DNA of 64,000 nucleotides from Phaeodactylibacter sp. (GTDB lineage: Bacteria > Bacteroidota > Bacteroidia > Chitinophagales > Saprospiraceae). Both the position numbers and the translations under genes were made by a program. The notes under the pieces are model-generated. The model saw only the letters and a list, made by a program, of their open reading frames with translations, did not search any database and was not told the origin of the DNA. Location of the stretch: contig JAGFJD010000364.1 in assembly GCA_024102975.1 (NCBI GenBank), positions 1 through 64,000 of the forward strand, given 5' to 3'. Positions 42,099 through 51,650 of this stretch are shown piece after piece. Positions within the stretch are counted from its first letter, which is position 1. Every line of letters begins with the position of its first letter.

Positions 42099-42115
42099 AT
42101 TGTTGCTGCAACAAT
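42099..42115. repeat. 17-base palindrome
   Basis: ATTGTTGC-T-GCAACAAT is perfect. It lies in the 845-base non-coding region and is operator-like. Confidence 0.65.
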
Positions 42116-42184
42116 CGTGACAGTTTAGGGGGAGTATGAGGGAAATTGAAAAGAGGATAGGGATCAGGGAGGAATAGAATATCT

Positions 42185-42201
42185 GCTGCTGAAAAGAAAA
42201 A
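42185..42201 (+). repeat. 17-base element-specific motif, copy 2
   Basis: GCTGCTGAAAAGAAAAA, identical to copies at 34830 and 55250. Copies 2 and 3 share 20 bases (CTGCTGCTGAAAAGAAAAAG). Confidence 0.75.
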
Positions 42202-42401
42202 GAACAGACATTGGTACTGGAATGAATGAAAGCCTTTAGCAGTAAATACTGATTTCAGTAGATCAGCCCTTACTGATTTCCGGCTTAGGGATAGGAGTGA
42301 GACTTGACGAAGGAAAGTAATCCCAGAGGATCGACCGAAAGGGAGTCACGGATAGCCCGGCCAGAAAGGCAAGCCCATAAAAACTTCAAAATTTATCGGT
42401 T

Positions 42402-42436
42402 AATGTATGAAAATGTATGACAAATGCTTATATTTG
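42402..42436 (+). promoter_or_regulatory. Promoter/operator of the RHH gene
   Basis: Two AATGTATGA direct repeats spaced 10 bases precede TATATTTG (42429-42436), a match to the Bacteroidota -7 box TAnnTTTG. The repeats suit autoregulation by the RHH protein encoded ~100 bases downstream. Confidence 0.6.
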
Positions 42437-42536
42437 CACAGTGAATGATTTTGAGCTTATTTCACGCTATCTGGTGCAGGCAGATACGGCAGGTTTTGTA
42501 TATTCGCTCATTAACAAGAATATACCTGCCTGGAGA

Positions 42537-42725
42537 ATGAGCGATAGCAAAAAAACCGGTAAGAGCAAACAGAAGGGAGTCAAGAAAACGATTTACCTGG
42601 ACAAGAAAGCCCTTGATAAGATCAAGGACGAGGCGGATTCCCGTGACCGCTCGGTTTCCTACGTTATCAACGACATCCTCAAAAAACACTACGGCCTGGA
42701 CAAAAAGGATAAGGCCAGTGAATAA
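42537..42725 (+). CDS. Ribbon-helix-helix (CopG/Arc-type) protein
   Basis: Start MSDSKKTGKSKQKGVKKTIY (42537) because the longer frame begins inside the promoter. 62 residues. The RHH fold is visible: strand VKKTIYLDKKALDKIKDEAD followed by SRDRSVSYVINDILKKHYGL. The basic N-terminus aids DNA binding. It may be a transcriptional regulator of the element or part of the relaxosome. No toxin gene follows; a terminator lies 177 bases after the stop. Confidence 0.75.
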   Translation: MSDSKKTGKSKQKGVKKTIYLDKKALDKIKDEADSRDRSVSYVINDILKKHYGLDKKDKASE

Positions 42726-42901
42726 GCCAATCATTTGAAGGGAATGTAGATAAGGAAGCGATTTCGACAAATCTCCGGCTGCCTCCCATTCCCTTCTTTT
42801 CAGTTAGACAAGTTTGTAAGCACGTGCTGGGCGATCCGATTGAAGGAATATGCCCTGGCGGAGTCATGCCCATAAAGATTTTATTAGCAAGTTGGGTTGA
42901 G

Positions 42902-42937
42902 GCGGGTATCCGGAAAAGTTCGGGTATCCGCTTTTTT
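42902..42937 (+). terminator. Rho-independent terminator of the RHH gene
   Basis: GCGGGTATCC (42902-42911) pairs with GGGTATCCGC (42922-42931) over ten positions, two of them G-T, followed by TTTTTT (42932-42937). It separates the RHH gene from the convergent hamB. Confidence 0.75.
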
Positions 42938-42965
42938 GTTTGTTGTGAAAAGAAACAAACATATT

Positions 42966-45900
42966 TTATCCCTTTATTTTCAGGTTAGGATTAGTAGATT
43001 TCATCACCCAAGCTTCTGAACTTTTATCATATTCAAAGAAAATTGCTGGATTATTTGCTGCGGGGCTAAAATCAATATCTCCCTTAGTCACATCAATAAT
43101 CTCATTGTAATCCAAGCTACATAAATAAATTTTTTCTCCATACTTTTTCACTGCATAAACTTTATCAGTATCTGCAACCTTTGTTTCATTTGGAAAATGA
43201 AAATTTTCTACTCGGCTTATATTTTTCGATGTGAATTTAGAGTTTTCAATTAACACTCCCATCCAATTTGATGTAAGATCGGATACTTCACCAGATAGTT
43301 TTTCATAGTTCTCTATTAAATATTCTTTTGCTTTCTTAATGCTTGAAAACTCTATATCCATTAGATGTTGACTCAATTCCGAAGCTGCCGACCTTGACCT
43401 TATTCCGGCAATAAAGAACTTTACAGCTAGAAGATTAGGAAGCCCTAATTCCGATAGCACTGCAAGTTCTTCAAACCAGTCTGCTTGATCTGACTGTTCA
43501 TTACTGCGCAGATATTTTGCAACTCCATTTATTACCCAAGGCAAGGTAAAAGAATAGTATTGAGTAATAATTTTTGAATTTCCATCTGCTAAATCCATTA
43601 CTTGCTTTAAAGAATTCCCACTTATCCATGCCTTCCTGACTTCATTTAATCTAGCCGGGGCATCAATAATTCCCTTACAGTTTTTTTGAATAACAGGAAG
43701 ATCAAAAAGTGTTTCTTCGACTCCACTTAAAAACTCTATTTTATCTGGTAGCTCTTGCTCACTTTCTAAAAAAATATCTAGGTTAATGAGTAAATCCTCT
43801 ATTTTGCTTTCAAGCCTGACACTTGACCTATATGGAATCCCTGTTGTAACAATCCTTCTCCACCTGCCAACATCCGAACCAATTTCTTCAAGTATTCGAT
43901 TATTCCTTGCCTGAAAAATTTGAATGATACTGTCAACATCTATCTCGTCATCATGTTCTGCCTGGATTGCTGCCAAAGAGTTACGAAAAAAATCATCAAT
44001 CCATTCAGACGAATCTCCACTAGTAGCATTGCCATACTCAATATCTAAACTCAGTAAAGTATCATCAACAATATCATAAAAATTCTCAATTTCTTGGATA
44101 AAACTATTATTAGTAATGCCATGCCTAGAATAATCATTATCCGCAATTAGCTGTACTAATAAGTCTTCCGAAACACCCAAACTTTTTGCTCTTGTGATGA
44201 CTTGTTTAAGTATTTCTAAAATTCCACTATTTGTAGATTCTATTGTCGCTTGATCAAAATATTTATTGATCCATTTTTCCTCATTCTCTATTGACCATCG
44301 TCTTTTTCCTACATAATCCTTATAATCCTCAACCCATGCACGGTAATTATTCTTTCTTTTCCTTGGTTTATATTTGTTTTGGGGTTGAATTTCTCTATCT
44401 ATAGCGCATAAAATTTTCCCCTCATTATCTACAAAAGCTCTTCCCGCTCTACCTGCAATATTCCAAAAGTCACGTATTTTCAAGGGTGAACCTGACTGAT
44501 ATATTGAAGAAAAAATAACAGTTGAAACCCCAATATTTACGCCTTGCCCCAGAGTTGAAGTTGAAATAATAAATGGTGGATTTTCTTCCCTCATTAAGCG
44601 CTCCAATGGCATTCTAACTTCATGCGGTAGGCCACCATGATGACATAAGATACCGAAACAAGCATATCTGTACCAATCTGAGTTTTTACCAAATGCTTCT
44701 TCACAAGCCATTGCAAATACACTAAACAATTTTTTATTTTTCCACGGAAAATCTTCCGGGTTTTCACCAAATGCCCTAAGTACATCTCTAGCATGAGCCA
44801 TAACTGAATTTCTTGTTACAACAAAGATTAATACTGAACCTAATGCTGATAATCTCAGTGCCGTAGCCGCAATGGCTTCCCTTTTATTGTTAGGGAATAA
44901 AGTTGTCTTTTTCCCTGTTTTCTTTTCTTGCTGGGTAACAAAATTACGATTGAAGGGCCTTCTTTCCTGATCCTCGCTTACCCACTCGATATTAACTGAT
45001 TTCCCTGTCCAGCTTAAAATTCCAAACCTTTCAGATGATGGCCGCCAGTTATCAGTTTGACAATTTTCTTTACTATCTGTAAGCCAGACAGAAATATCTT
45101 CCACATTTGGTAAAACGGCAGAGAGTAGCAATATTCTTCCAAAGCCATTTTCTAAATATGCTCGTAATTCTTCCAAAAATAATTCATTTAATAATAGCCT
45201 GCTACTGTCTGCTCCCAATAAGTGGCCTTCGTCAATTACTACCAGGTCTATTTCATCAATTAACTCCCGATTACTTCTTGCAATAGCTTTCGCCTTTTCT
45301 GGAGTTGCAATAATTATTTGAGCTTCTTGAATAATTTCTTTATCTAAACTACCTGCCTGGTTCCCTCCATATAAATGAGAAACTTCAAACCCTAAGTTTG
45401 TGAACACTTTAGCCAGTGAGAGTTCTACTTCGTGGGCAAGAGACCTAAACGGAGCTAGATAAAGTACCTTAGCATTTGGATTACTTATAAGACATTGCAA
45501 TATTGATATTTCCGCAATTCTGGTTTTCCCACTACTAGTAGGTATGCTTATTATTACACCAGTTCGATCTTCGTCGAGAACTTTGGGAAGCACTCTCCTT
45601 TGAGAGAGAAACAGTTCAACTATTGGCACTGGTGAAGCAAAAGCATGTGAATAAATGAATTCATCTACTAGATAATGAGAATTACTTGCAACTAAGTTTG
45701 GTAAGGTTTTCCATAATGCAGAGCTATCAATACCTCCTAATACTACCCTTAAAAGCCGAAGTACCCACCATAAACCAGGGTCTCTATCTAATTCCGCAAC
45801 TTGTTGAAGATCGTCCAAACTTTCACGAGCTCTTTCCAAAAAATCCTCATTCCCCGTATAGAAATAGAGCAAGACAAAATTTAAGATTCTAGCAACAACT

Positions 45901-46442
45901 ACTATATGAATCCTACTCTCAGCCTCCTCTTCATCTAACTGTATTAGAGACTCTTGAGAATACTCATCATTTAGTAAATACTCATTTATCTGAATGGAAA
46001 GTTCACTAAATCGCTTTTTAAGGTATAACCCAATTAAATTGGCAACGGGAGTTTCAAATTCTACTTTTCTAAGAGTGACAAATGACTTTGAATATTGAAA
46101 AGAGGCATAATAAGCTAGTGCAGAACATAAGAGATAATATCGAGATGTCTCTTTTTTATTTGAATCTGGCTCATGAACATAGGTCAATAAATTAGCACCA
46201 ATTTCTAATGGCTTTGCAGCTTCTTCATATTTCCCCCCTTCAGCAAATGAGCAACCGATGGATAAATATTTGAAAGCAAGTAAACCTATCCTATGGTCAT
46301 TAATAGTAAACTTGGGGAAGTTTTCTCTTGGCTCATTTACAGACAATAGGATATATCTGGAATTACTCTGAGCTATAAAATTTTGTATAATTTGGTCTTC
46401 GTCTAATTGCTTTAAAAGTTGATCCGCTCTTTCTAAATTCAT
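42966..46442 (-). CDS. hamB: HamB, Hachiman/AbpB-type SF2 helicase
   Basis: 1158 residues. An N-terminal helical region (residues 1-~280) precedes a Ski2-like SF2 helicase core: Walker A IPTSSGKTR with Lys306, motif II DEGH at 404-407 and motif VI IAGRAGRAF. The C-terminal ~550 residues are helical and uncharacterised. The start overlaps the hamA stop by 4 bases (ATGA). In the Hachiman system the helicase scans or unwinds DNA and controls the HamA nuclease, leading to DNA loss in infected cells. Here it is the last gene of a restriction-modification operon. AT-rich compared with the left half of the window. Confidence 0.85.
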   Translation of the reverse strand: MNLERADQLLKQLDEDQIIQNFIAQSNSRYILLSVNEPRENFPKFTINDHRIGLLAFKYLSIGCSFAEGGKYEEAAKPLEIGANLLTYVHEPDSNKKETSRYYLLCSALAYYASFQYSKSFVTLRKVEFETPVANLIGLYLKKRFSELSIQINEYLLNDEYSQESLIQLDEEEAESRIHIVVVARILNFVLLYFYTGNEDFLERARESLDDLQQVAELDRDPGLWWVLRLLRVVLGGIDSSALWKTLPNLVASNSHYLVDEFIYSHAFASPVPIVELFLSQRRVLPKVLDEDRTGVIISIPTSSGKTRIAEISILQCLISNPNAKVLYLAPFRSLAHEVELSLAKVFTNLGFEVSHLYGGNQAGSLDKEIIQEAQIIIATPEKAKAIARSNRELIDEIDLVVIDEGHLLGADSSRLLLNELFLEELRAYLENGFGRILLLSAVLPNVEDISVWLTDSKENCQTDNWRPSSERFGILSWTGKSVNIEWVSEDQERRPFNRNFVTQQEKKTGKKTTLFPNNKREAIAATALRLSALGSVLIFVVTRNSVMAHARDVLRAFGENPEDFPWKNKKLFSVFAMACEEAFGKNSDWYRYACFGILCHHGGLPHEVRMPLERLMREENPPFIISTSTLGQGVNIGVSTVIFSSIYQSGSPLKIRDFWNIAGRAGRAFVDNEGKILCAIDREIQPQNKYKPRKRKNNYRAWVEDYKDYVGKRRWSIENEEKWINKYFDQATIESTNSGILEILKQVITRAKSLGVSEDLLVQLIADNDYSRHGITNNSFIQEIENFYDIVDDTLLSLDIEYGNATSGDSSEWIDDFFRNSLAAIQAEHDDEIDVDSIIQIFQARNNRILEEIGSDVGRWRRIVTTGIPYRSSVRLESKIEDLLINLDIFLESEQELPDKIEFLSGVEETLFDLPVIQKNCKGIIDAPARLNEVRKAWISGNSLKQVMDLADGNSKIITQYYSFTLPWVINGVAKYLRSNEQSDQADWFEELAVLSELGLPNLLAVKFFIAGIRSRSAASELSQHLMDIEFSSIKKAKEYLIENYEKLSGEVSDLTSNWMGVLIENSKFTSKNISRVENFHFPNETKVADTDKVYAVKKYGEKIYLCSLDYNEIIDVTKGDIDFSPAANNPAIFFEYDKSSEAWVMKSTNPNLKIKG

Positions 46443-47278
46443 GATTCTTTGGGTGTTTGAAGTTTTTCATTAGCTTTATTAAAAGCTTCTTTTATTAACT
46501 CAGCGGGGTTAGGAAGCCCTATAGAAACAAATACCATGTTTTCATTATCACTTTCTAAATTTCTTTCTACTATACGTTCCGTATTTTCAGCACTTAAAAA
46601 CATTCCAACACATATTAACTGATCTCCTTTCTTAATCATTTCAATATCTAAATCCTCGATAAGTTGAGCTAGATCATCCTTGCCTTCATCCCACAGTTTT
46701 TCGCATACATAATTAATTGATAAGGGAACTTTGTCTTTTGATAAATTCTTAGAAATATCTTCTACTACATCCTTATCGGGTCTGCCTCTGTATTTAGCTT
46801 CTCCCAAAAAAACTATAATATTTTCTTCATCATCGGTATCAAAAAGAAGTGCATCATCCCCTTTTATGGATTGATCAACATTTGGATTATACCGAAATTT
46901 ATATATGTGCAGAAGGTTGGGCTTTCTGATAGATGATTTAATATATTCAGTCAGAAGAACTTCTGTAGCATTGCCTTTCTTGACTTTATCAGCATTGGGC
47001 AATAGCTTTTTCTTCTCGACATATTCTTTAAAGCCAAGTTTACCAAGTTTTTCATATTTCTTTTTAAAGGCTTCTAAGCGGTTTTCACTAACGTGATGTT
47101 TAACAATTTGATCTGATAACCATTCAATAGCTTCTATCCTTATATCATCTAATTCCGTTTCCTTCAAACACCTGTGCTTTTTTTCCTTTGAAGGCGTTTT
47201 ATCTTCACACGAAAGCCATTTCGAGAAAAAATCAGGGTCTTCGGGGTGTTTTCCTATTAAATCTTCCTGCTTTTTCAT
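46439..47278 (-). CDS. hamA: HamA, DUF1837 nuclease-fold protein of Hachiman/AbpAB type
   Basis: 279 residues. The C-terminal half is DUF1837-like with PD-(D/E)xK-type residues: KGNATEVLL (Glu106), KGDDALLF (Asp141, Asp142) and FLGEAKYRG (Glu160, Lys162). The N-terminal ~95 residues are charged and specific to this protein. In Hachiman the effector cuts or degrades DNA when released by HamB. The start is 20 bases after the hsdR stop and its end overlaps hamB, so it is transcribed from the hsdM promoter unless an internal promoter exists. The call rests on motif, partner helicase and gene order. Confidence 0.82.
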   Translation of the reverse strand: MKKQEDLIGKHPEDPDFFSKWLSCEDKTPSKEKKHRCLKETELDDIRIEAIEWLSDQIVKHHVSENRLEAFKKKYEKLGKLGFKEYVEKKKLLPNADKVKKGNATEVLLTEYIKSSIRKPNLLHIYKFRYNPNVDQSIKGDDALLFDTDDEENIIVFLGEAKYRGRPDKDVVEDISKNLSKDKVPLSINYVCEKLWDEGKDDLAQLIEDLDIEMIKKGDQLICVGMFLSAENTERIVERNLESDNENMVFVSIGLPNPAELIKEAFNKANEKLQTPKES

Positions 47279-47298
47279 GGGATTATTATTTTTCAGAT

Positions 47299-50295
47299 TT
47301 ATCGGGAAGGCCTATCCTCATTCGCCTTATCCCAAAGCTTATTAAAGATAAACTCCAGATACTGCCGCTTAAAGTCGGAATTATCCATAAACATCTTGTA
47401 AAAATCCGTGCTGGTGAAGATGAAATCCTGAACGAGTTCCGTGACTTTGTCATCGGAAGTGATCCGGGCATTCTGCCGGTCTGAATTCCGGATGGATTCT
47501 ATGGTGTGTTCGTCCATTTCAAGCTGATTCGGGATTTCCTCAAACATCACCTTCTTGACCTTGTCATCCTTCATCCAGTCGATGTTGCCGAACCGTTCAT
47601 TGAAAGTGCGGATGATTTCCTCCAGCTGCCCAAGTTCCAGATCGCCTTTCCTTCCGGCCATTGCCGCTGGTGCTGGGTCAACCTCCCCGCCGCCTTCCAG
47701 TTTTATCTTATCGGTTGTCGTTCTTTGGAGTTTATAACTATCCAGTTCCACCGATTCGATAATGCCTTTGGCCAGGTCTTCTTCCTCAACCGGCTTGAGC
47801 TTGGGGATCAGGAACTTCAGGAACCAGTAAAGCCTTTCCCAATAAGGATTATTGTAGTCGAGGATTTTAGAGAGGAAGGAGTAGGTACGGTTAAAGGATT
47901 TTGCCTTCACCAGAAAATCCACCTGCTCATCTTCCGACAGGTCAACATCATAGTTGACCTTACAGCTATCTATTATAGGGTCAAGCTCCTCTCTGTCTGC
48001 GGCCTTAAAGTATAGATCAGTGAAATTATGAACGTCATCTTCGGTATAAATGCCGGCAGCATCCAGAGCATCCTGAAGGTCATTCAATTTGTTGGCATCC
48101 GTTTCCTGACTCAGGATAGTTGTGGTATAATACGGCTCGAAAGCAACCTTAATGTCATCAACGCTATTAAAGAAATCAAGGACGAAAGTGTCCTTCTTCC
48201 AGGGTTTATAGGCTCTGTTCAGCCGGGATAAGGTCTGCACCGCCTGAACATCACGGAGTTTTTTATCCACGTACATGGTATGCAGAAGCGGCTGGTCAAA
48301 TCCGGTCTGGAACTTATTGGCGACAATGAGAAAGCGGAATTCCGACTTTTTAAATTCTTTGGGAATGTCATTACTCGGAAAGCCATTGAGTTTTGCTTCA
48401 TCATATTCCTCCCCATCGACTGTTTTCTTCCCGGAGAAAGCCACAATAGCTTTATAAGGGGAATGGATTTCCCGCAGGTATTTCTGAAAAGCGAAGAAAT
48501 ACAGAATAGCGTTCCTGATGGATTTGGTAACCACCATTGCCTTTGCCTGCCCGTTGATCTGTTTTCTGACTTCACTATGAAAGTGGTCGATCATTATTTT
48601 GGCCTTCTCCCGAATAGAGAATGGATGGCTTTCCACCCAGGTCTTCAGTTTCTTCTGCGCCTTCTTGGTGTCAAATTCAGGATTGTCCTCAACCGCTTTA
48701 TTCAGCTTATAATAGGACTGGTAGGTGGTATAATTTTCAAGTACGTCCAGAATGAACTCTTCTTCTATGGCCTGCCGCATGGAGTACAGGTCAAAAGGAT
48801 AAAACTTTCCGTCTTCTTTTTTCTCTCCGAAAACCTCCAGGGTTTTATTCTTAGGCGTGGCAGTAAAGGCAAAGTAGCTGGCATTTTTGAGCATTTTCCG
48901 GTGCTCCATAAATGCGTTGATCAGGTCTTCAGTATCAAGTGCCTCCTCCGGGTCTTCCTTATATATGGCTTCTTCTTCCGCCGCAATGCCGTAACCCTTG
49001 ACGTTCCGTATATCCTTATTGGCAAGCGCCAAGTTCATTTTGGAGGCGGTTTCTCCGCTCTGGCTGCTGTGCGCTTCATCAATGATGATGGCGAACTTAC
49101 TTGAACCAAGCTCACCAATTTCCTCAACTATGAAGGGGAATTTCTGAATGGTGGAAATGATGATCCTCTTCCCGTCTTCCAAGGCTTGTTTTAACTGACT
49201 GCTTCCTTCGGTAATGGCCTCGACCACACCCTTGACCTGGGCAAATTGCCTGATGTTGTCCCTGATCTGTTTATCGAGGACTCTTCTGTCGGTAATGACG
49301 ATTACCGAATCAAAGATGTTATCGTTGTTTTCATCATGCAACTCGGTGAGCTGGTGCGCCAACCAGGTTATGGAGTTTGATTTGCCCGACCCGGCTGAGT
49401 GCTGAATGAGATACCTGTTATCCAGCCTGTTTTTCCGGGCGTCATCCAGAAGTTTTGAGACTACCCGCAACTGGTGATAACGAGGGAATATCAGCTTTTT
49501 CTTCTTTCTGCCGGTATCCTCATCAACTTCCTCAACTATCTGAGCAAAGTTTTCCAGGATATTTGACAGCCCTTCTTTGACAAGGATTTCCTTCCAGAGG
49601 TAATCAGCCTTTAACCCGTGAGGGTTTGTAGGGTTGCCCGCACCGTTATTATTTCCCTTATTGAAAGGAAGGAAGAATGTATTCCGTTTTTCCAGTTTGG
49701 TAGCCATATAGACCAGATCAGGGTCAACGGCGAAATGAACCATGCAGCGTCCAAAGCTGAAAATCGACTCCTTGGGGTCACGGTCATTCTGGTATTGCTT
49801 AATGGCATGCTTGACGTTCTGGCCAGTGTAGTGGTTTTTTAACTCCAGGGTGATGATCGGTAATCCGTTCAGAAAGATTACCATATCAAGGGAGTTTTTA
49901 TTGTCGGCGCTGTAATATAGCTGCCGACAGACGGCGAAGACATTGTTCTGATAGCGCTGGAGAGCCTTCTTATTCAGTTCGGAAGAGGGCTTCTTATAAT
50001 AAAGGTTGATCTTAAGGTCTAAATCTTTAACTCCTTTCCGGAGGACATCTATTACGCCTCTTTTTCTGACCTGTTCAGATAGACGCTTGAGAAATTTTGC
50101 TTCACCACGTTTGAGGATCTTCTCATGCTTTTCAGGCTGGGTTTCCTGCAAGAAACGGAAAAGGTGCTTTTTGTTGATACAGAGGTCACGGTCAAACTCA
50201 TTGGAATAGGCTCTTTCATAACCTACCTGCTCACTACAGAGATATTCCTCAATCAGGGCTTCCAGCCCTTTTTCCGATGTATCAGTGGTGCGCAT
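47299..50295 (-). CDS. hsdR: Type I restriction enzyme, R subunit
   Basis: 998 residues. The N-terminal nuclease domain has the PD-(D/E)xK-like pattern with Asp137 (SLDMVIFLNG) and Glu151/Lys153 (PIITLELKN). The SF2 translocase core has Walker A HSAGSGKSN (Lys305), IIIDEAHSSQSG and the helicase motif in QTLSRLNRAYK. The C-terminal part is helical. It cuts unmodified DNA distant from the recognition site in complex with HsdM and HsdS. Start MRTTDTSEKG overlaps the hsdS end by 14 bases. The protein appears intact. Confidence 0.95.
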   Translation of the reverse strand: MRTTDTSEKGLEALIEEYLCSEQVGYERAYSNEFDRDLCINKKHLFRFLQETQPEKHEKILKRGEAKFLKRLSEQVRKRGVIDVLRKGVKDLDLKINLYYKKPSSELNKKALQRYQNNVFAVCRQLYYSADNKNSLDMVIFLNGLPIITLELKNHYTGQNVKHAIKQYQNDRDPKESIFSFGRCMVHFAVDPDLVYMATKLEKRNTFFLPFNKGNNNGAGNPTNPHGLKADYLWKEILVKEGLSNILENFAQIVEEVDEDTGRKKKKLIFPRYHQLRVVSKLLDDARKNRLDNRYLIQHSAGSGKSNSITWLAHQLTELHDENNDNIFDSVIVITDRRVLDKQIRDNIRQFAQVKGVVEAITEGSSQLKQALEDGKRIIISTIQKFPFIVEEIGELGSSKFAIIIDEAHSSQSGETASKMNLALANKDIRNVKGYGIAAEEEAIYKEDPEEALDTEDLINAFMEHRKMLKNASYFAFTATPKNKTLEVFGEKKEDGKFYPFDLYSMRQAIEEEFILDVLENYTTYQSYYKLNKAVEDNPEFDTKKAQKKLKTWVESHPFSIREKAKIMIDHFHSEVRKQINGQAKAMVVTKSIRNAILYFFAFQKYLREIHSPYKAIVAFSGKKTVDGEEYDEAKLNGFPSNDIPKEFKKSEFRFLIVANKFQTGFDQPLLHTMYVDKKLRDVQAVQTLSRLNRAYKPWKKDTFVLDFFNSVDDIKVAFEPYYTTTILSQETDANKLNDLQDALDAAGIYTEDDVHNFTDLYFKAADREELDPIIDSCKVNYDVDLSEDEQVDFLVKAKSFNRTYSFLSKILDYNNPYWERLYWFLKFLIPKLKPVEEEDLAKGIIESVELDSYKLQRTTTDKIKLEGGGEVDPAPAAMAGRKGDLELGQLEEIIRTFNERFGNIDWMKDDKVKKVMFEEIPNQLEMDEHTIESIRNSDRQNARITSDDKVTELVQDFIFTSTDFYKMFMDNSDFKRQYLEFIFNKLWDKANEDRPSR

Positions 50296-51649
50296 TACTT
50301 GAAATTTGGTTCATGGTTTGTTCCGTCTCCTCCCTTCGCTGTTTTGGTTGCCAGTCCCGGACATCAATTTTGCCGGTTACAGCTTCAGCTACGAGAGTAA
50401 CTTTGTATTCTTGGATTAGGGAAATTTCCTTTTCTATTCGAGCTATTGCTTGTTCTATCACCTTAGACTCACGATTAATGAAACTTACAATTTCTTTTTG
50501 CTCATTAATAGGAATCAGTAATCCTATCAAAGAATTAAGTTTCGATGCTTTTATACCTTTTGCTGTTGATCCTGTTGCAAAGGCTTGAAGATGTTGCTGA
50601 AAAGAATAAGACATCATCCAAAATTTGATAAATTCTGGGTAATAGACTTCGGTATCAAGGCTAAATTTAATTATTCTCTGGGCAAAGGCAACATCTATTC
50701 TATCTACTAATGCTACCTCTCCAAGAGGGGCTTCAGTAGTGAACAAAAGATCATTAATTTGAGGAACCCCCCGGTTCAAAACTTGCTTATATCCTTCAGG
50801 AGTTATATATTCCCTAGATAGTTCATAGTTAATCTTACCCTCTTTGATATTCTTTGCTGTAACAAGGAAAATCCCTTCACCAGCTTTCTCAGGTGTCCGA
50901 CCACGATAATCAACCCTTGATTCAAAATATTTTGTCAATCTAATTACTTCCCAATGTTCTGGTATATCTTTTAGCCAATCCAGTCCTGAAGATTTAAGTT
51001 CTACACTAGGATCAACACCGCGTGTAACTGCCTTATTAACGATTGCTTGCTTCTGCTCTTTTAGCAGCTCAATTAAGTTAGTTTTCTTATTTATTACAGA
51101 GTCAATTTGCAAAGTTTTAGTCTTCAGGAAAAAGGCAATTTTATCCTGTTCCTTAATAGGAGGAATTGGAAATTTAATTTGAAAAAAATCATCTGAATAC
51201 ATCCTCCACCTTGAAGAATGAATGCCTTTAGATCGTTTCAGGTATTCGGCAATGTAAGGTTTAATTCTAACTAAAGAATCAAAATAAAAGTTATTGAATT
51301 CATCTGATTTTTTTGGTCGATAAACCCCATAAGCAGAGCTAACAATCCCTTCTTGACTTGAAATCCCTAAGGCCCCCATCCAAGCCCACATAATGTTAAT
51401 GACTAAATCTCCTGCATCGCATAACTTAGAACCTTCATAGCTTTCCGCCATAAACATACTAACATTTTTCTCTCGTCTCAGCCTAACACCATCATAATGA
51501 GAAACAGATAGTAGCTCTTCATCCCCAGATTCAGAACGAATATCAATTTCCCTAAAAAGATACTTGGCTTTTTTCCACTCCCAATGCTCCGGAATGTCTG
51601 ATATTCCAATTATTCCAGTAGTTTTATATGTTGGATAAGGTTTTTTCAT
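50282..51649 (-). CDS. hsdS: Type I restriction enzyme, specificity subunit
   Basis: 455 residues with two target-recognition domains. Each half starts with a matching block (IPEHWEWKKAKYLF near residue 20 and IPEHWEVIRLTKYF near residue 230), the usual tandem repeat of HsdS. Conserved spacer helices are visible (INKKTNLIELLKEQKQAIVN and INRESKVIEQAIARIEKEI). The target sequence cannot be read from the protein. One base separates it from hsdM and it overlaps hsdR by 14 bases. No second hsdS or flanking inverted repeat for phase variation was seen. Confidence 0.93.
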   Translation of the reverse strand: MKKPYPTYKTTGIIGISDIPEHWEWKKAKYLFREIDIRSESGDEELLSVSHYDGVRLRREKNVSMFMAESYEGSKLCDAGDLVINIMWAWMGALGISSQEGIVSSAYGVYRPKKSDEFNNFYFDSLVRIKPYIAEYLKRSKGIHSSRWRMYSDDFFQIKFPIPPIKEQDKIAFFLKTKTLQIDSVINKKTNLIELLKEQKQAIVNKAVTRGVDPSVELKSSGLDWLKDIPEHWEVIRLTKYFESRVDYRGRTPEKAGEGIFLVTAKNIKEGKINYELSREYITPEGYKQVLNRGVPQINDLLFTTEAPLGEVALVDRIDVAFAQRIIKFSLDTEVYYPEFIKFWMMSYSFQQHLQAFATGSTAKGIKASKLNSLIGLLIPINEQKEIVSFINRESKVIEQAIARIEKEISLIQEYKVTLVAEAVTGKIDVRDWQPKQRREETEQTMNQISSNAHH

Positions 51650-51650
51650 C

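Larger units (their letters stand above)
41692..42536. other. Long non-coding region between RadC-like and RHH genes
   Basis: 845 bases, no supported gene. It holds GGAGGT-GA-ACCTCC near 41760, the palindrome 42099-42115, motif copy 2 (42185-42201), direct repeats AATGTATGA (42402-42410 and 42412-42420) and a promoter-like TATATTTG. It could contain regulatory or transfer-origin sequence. Confidence 0.55.
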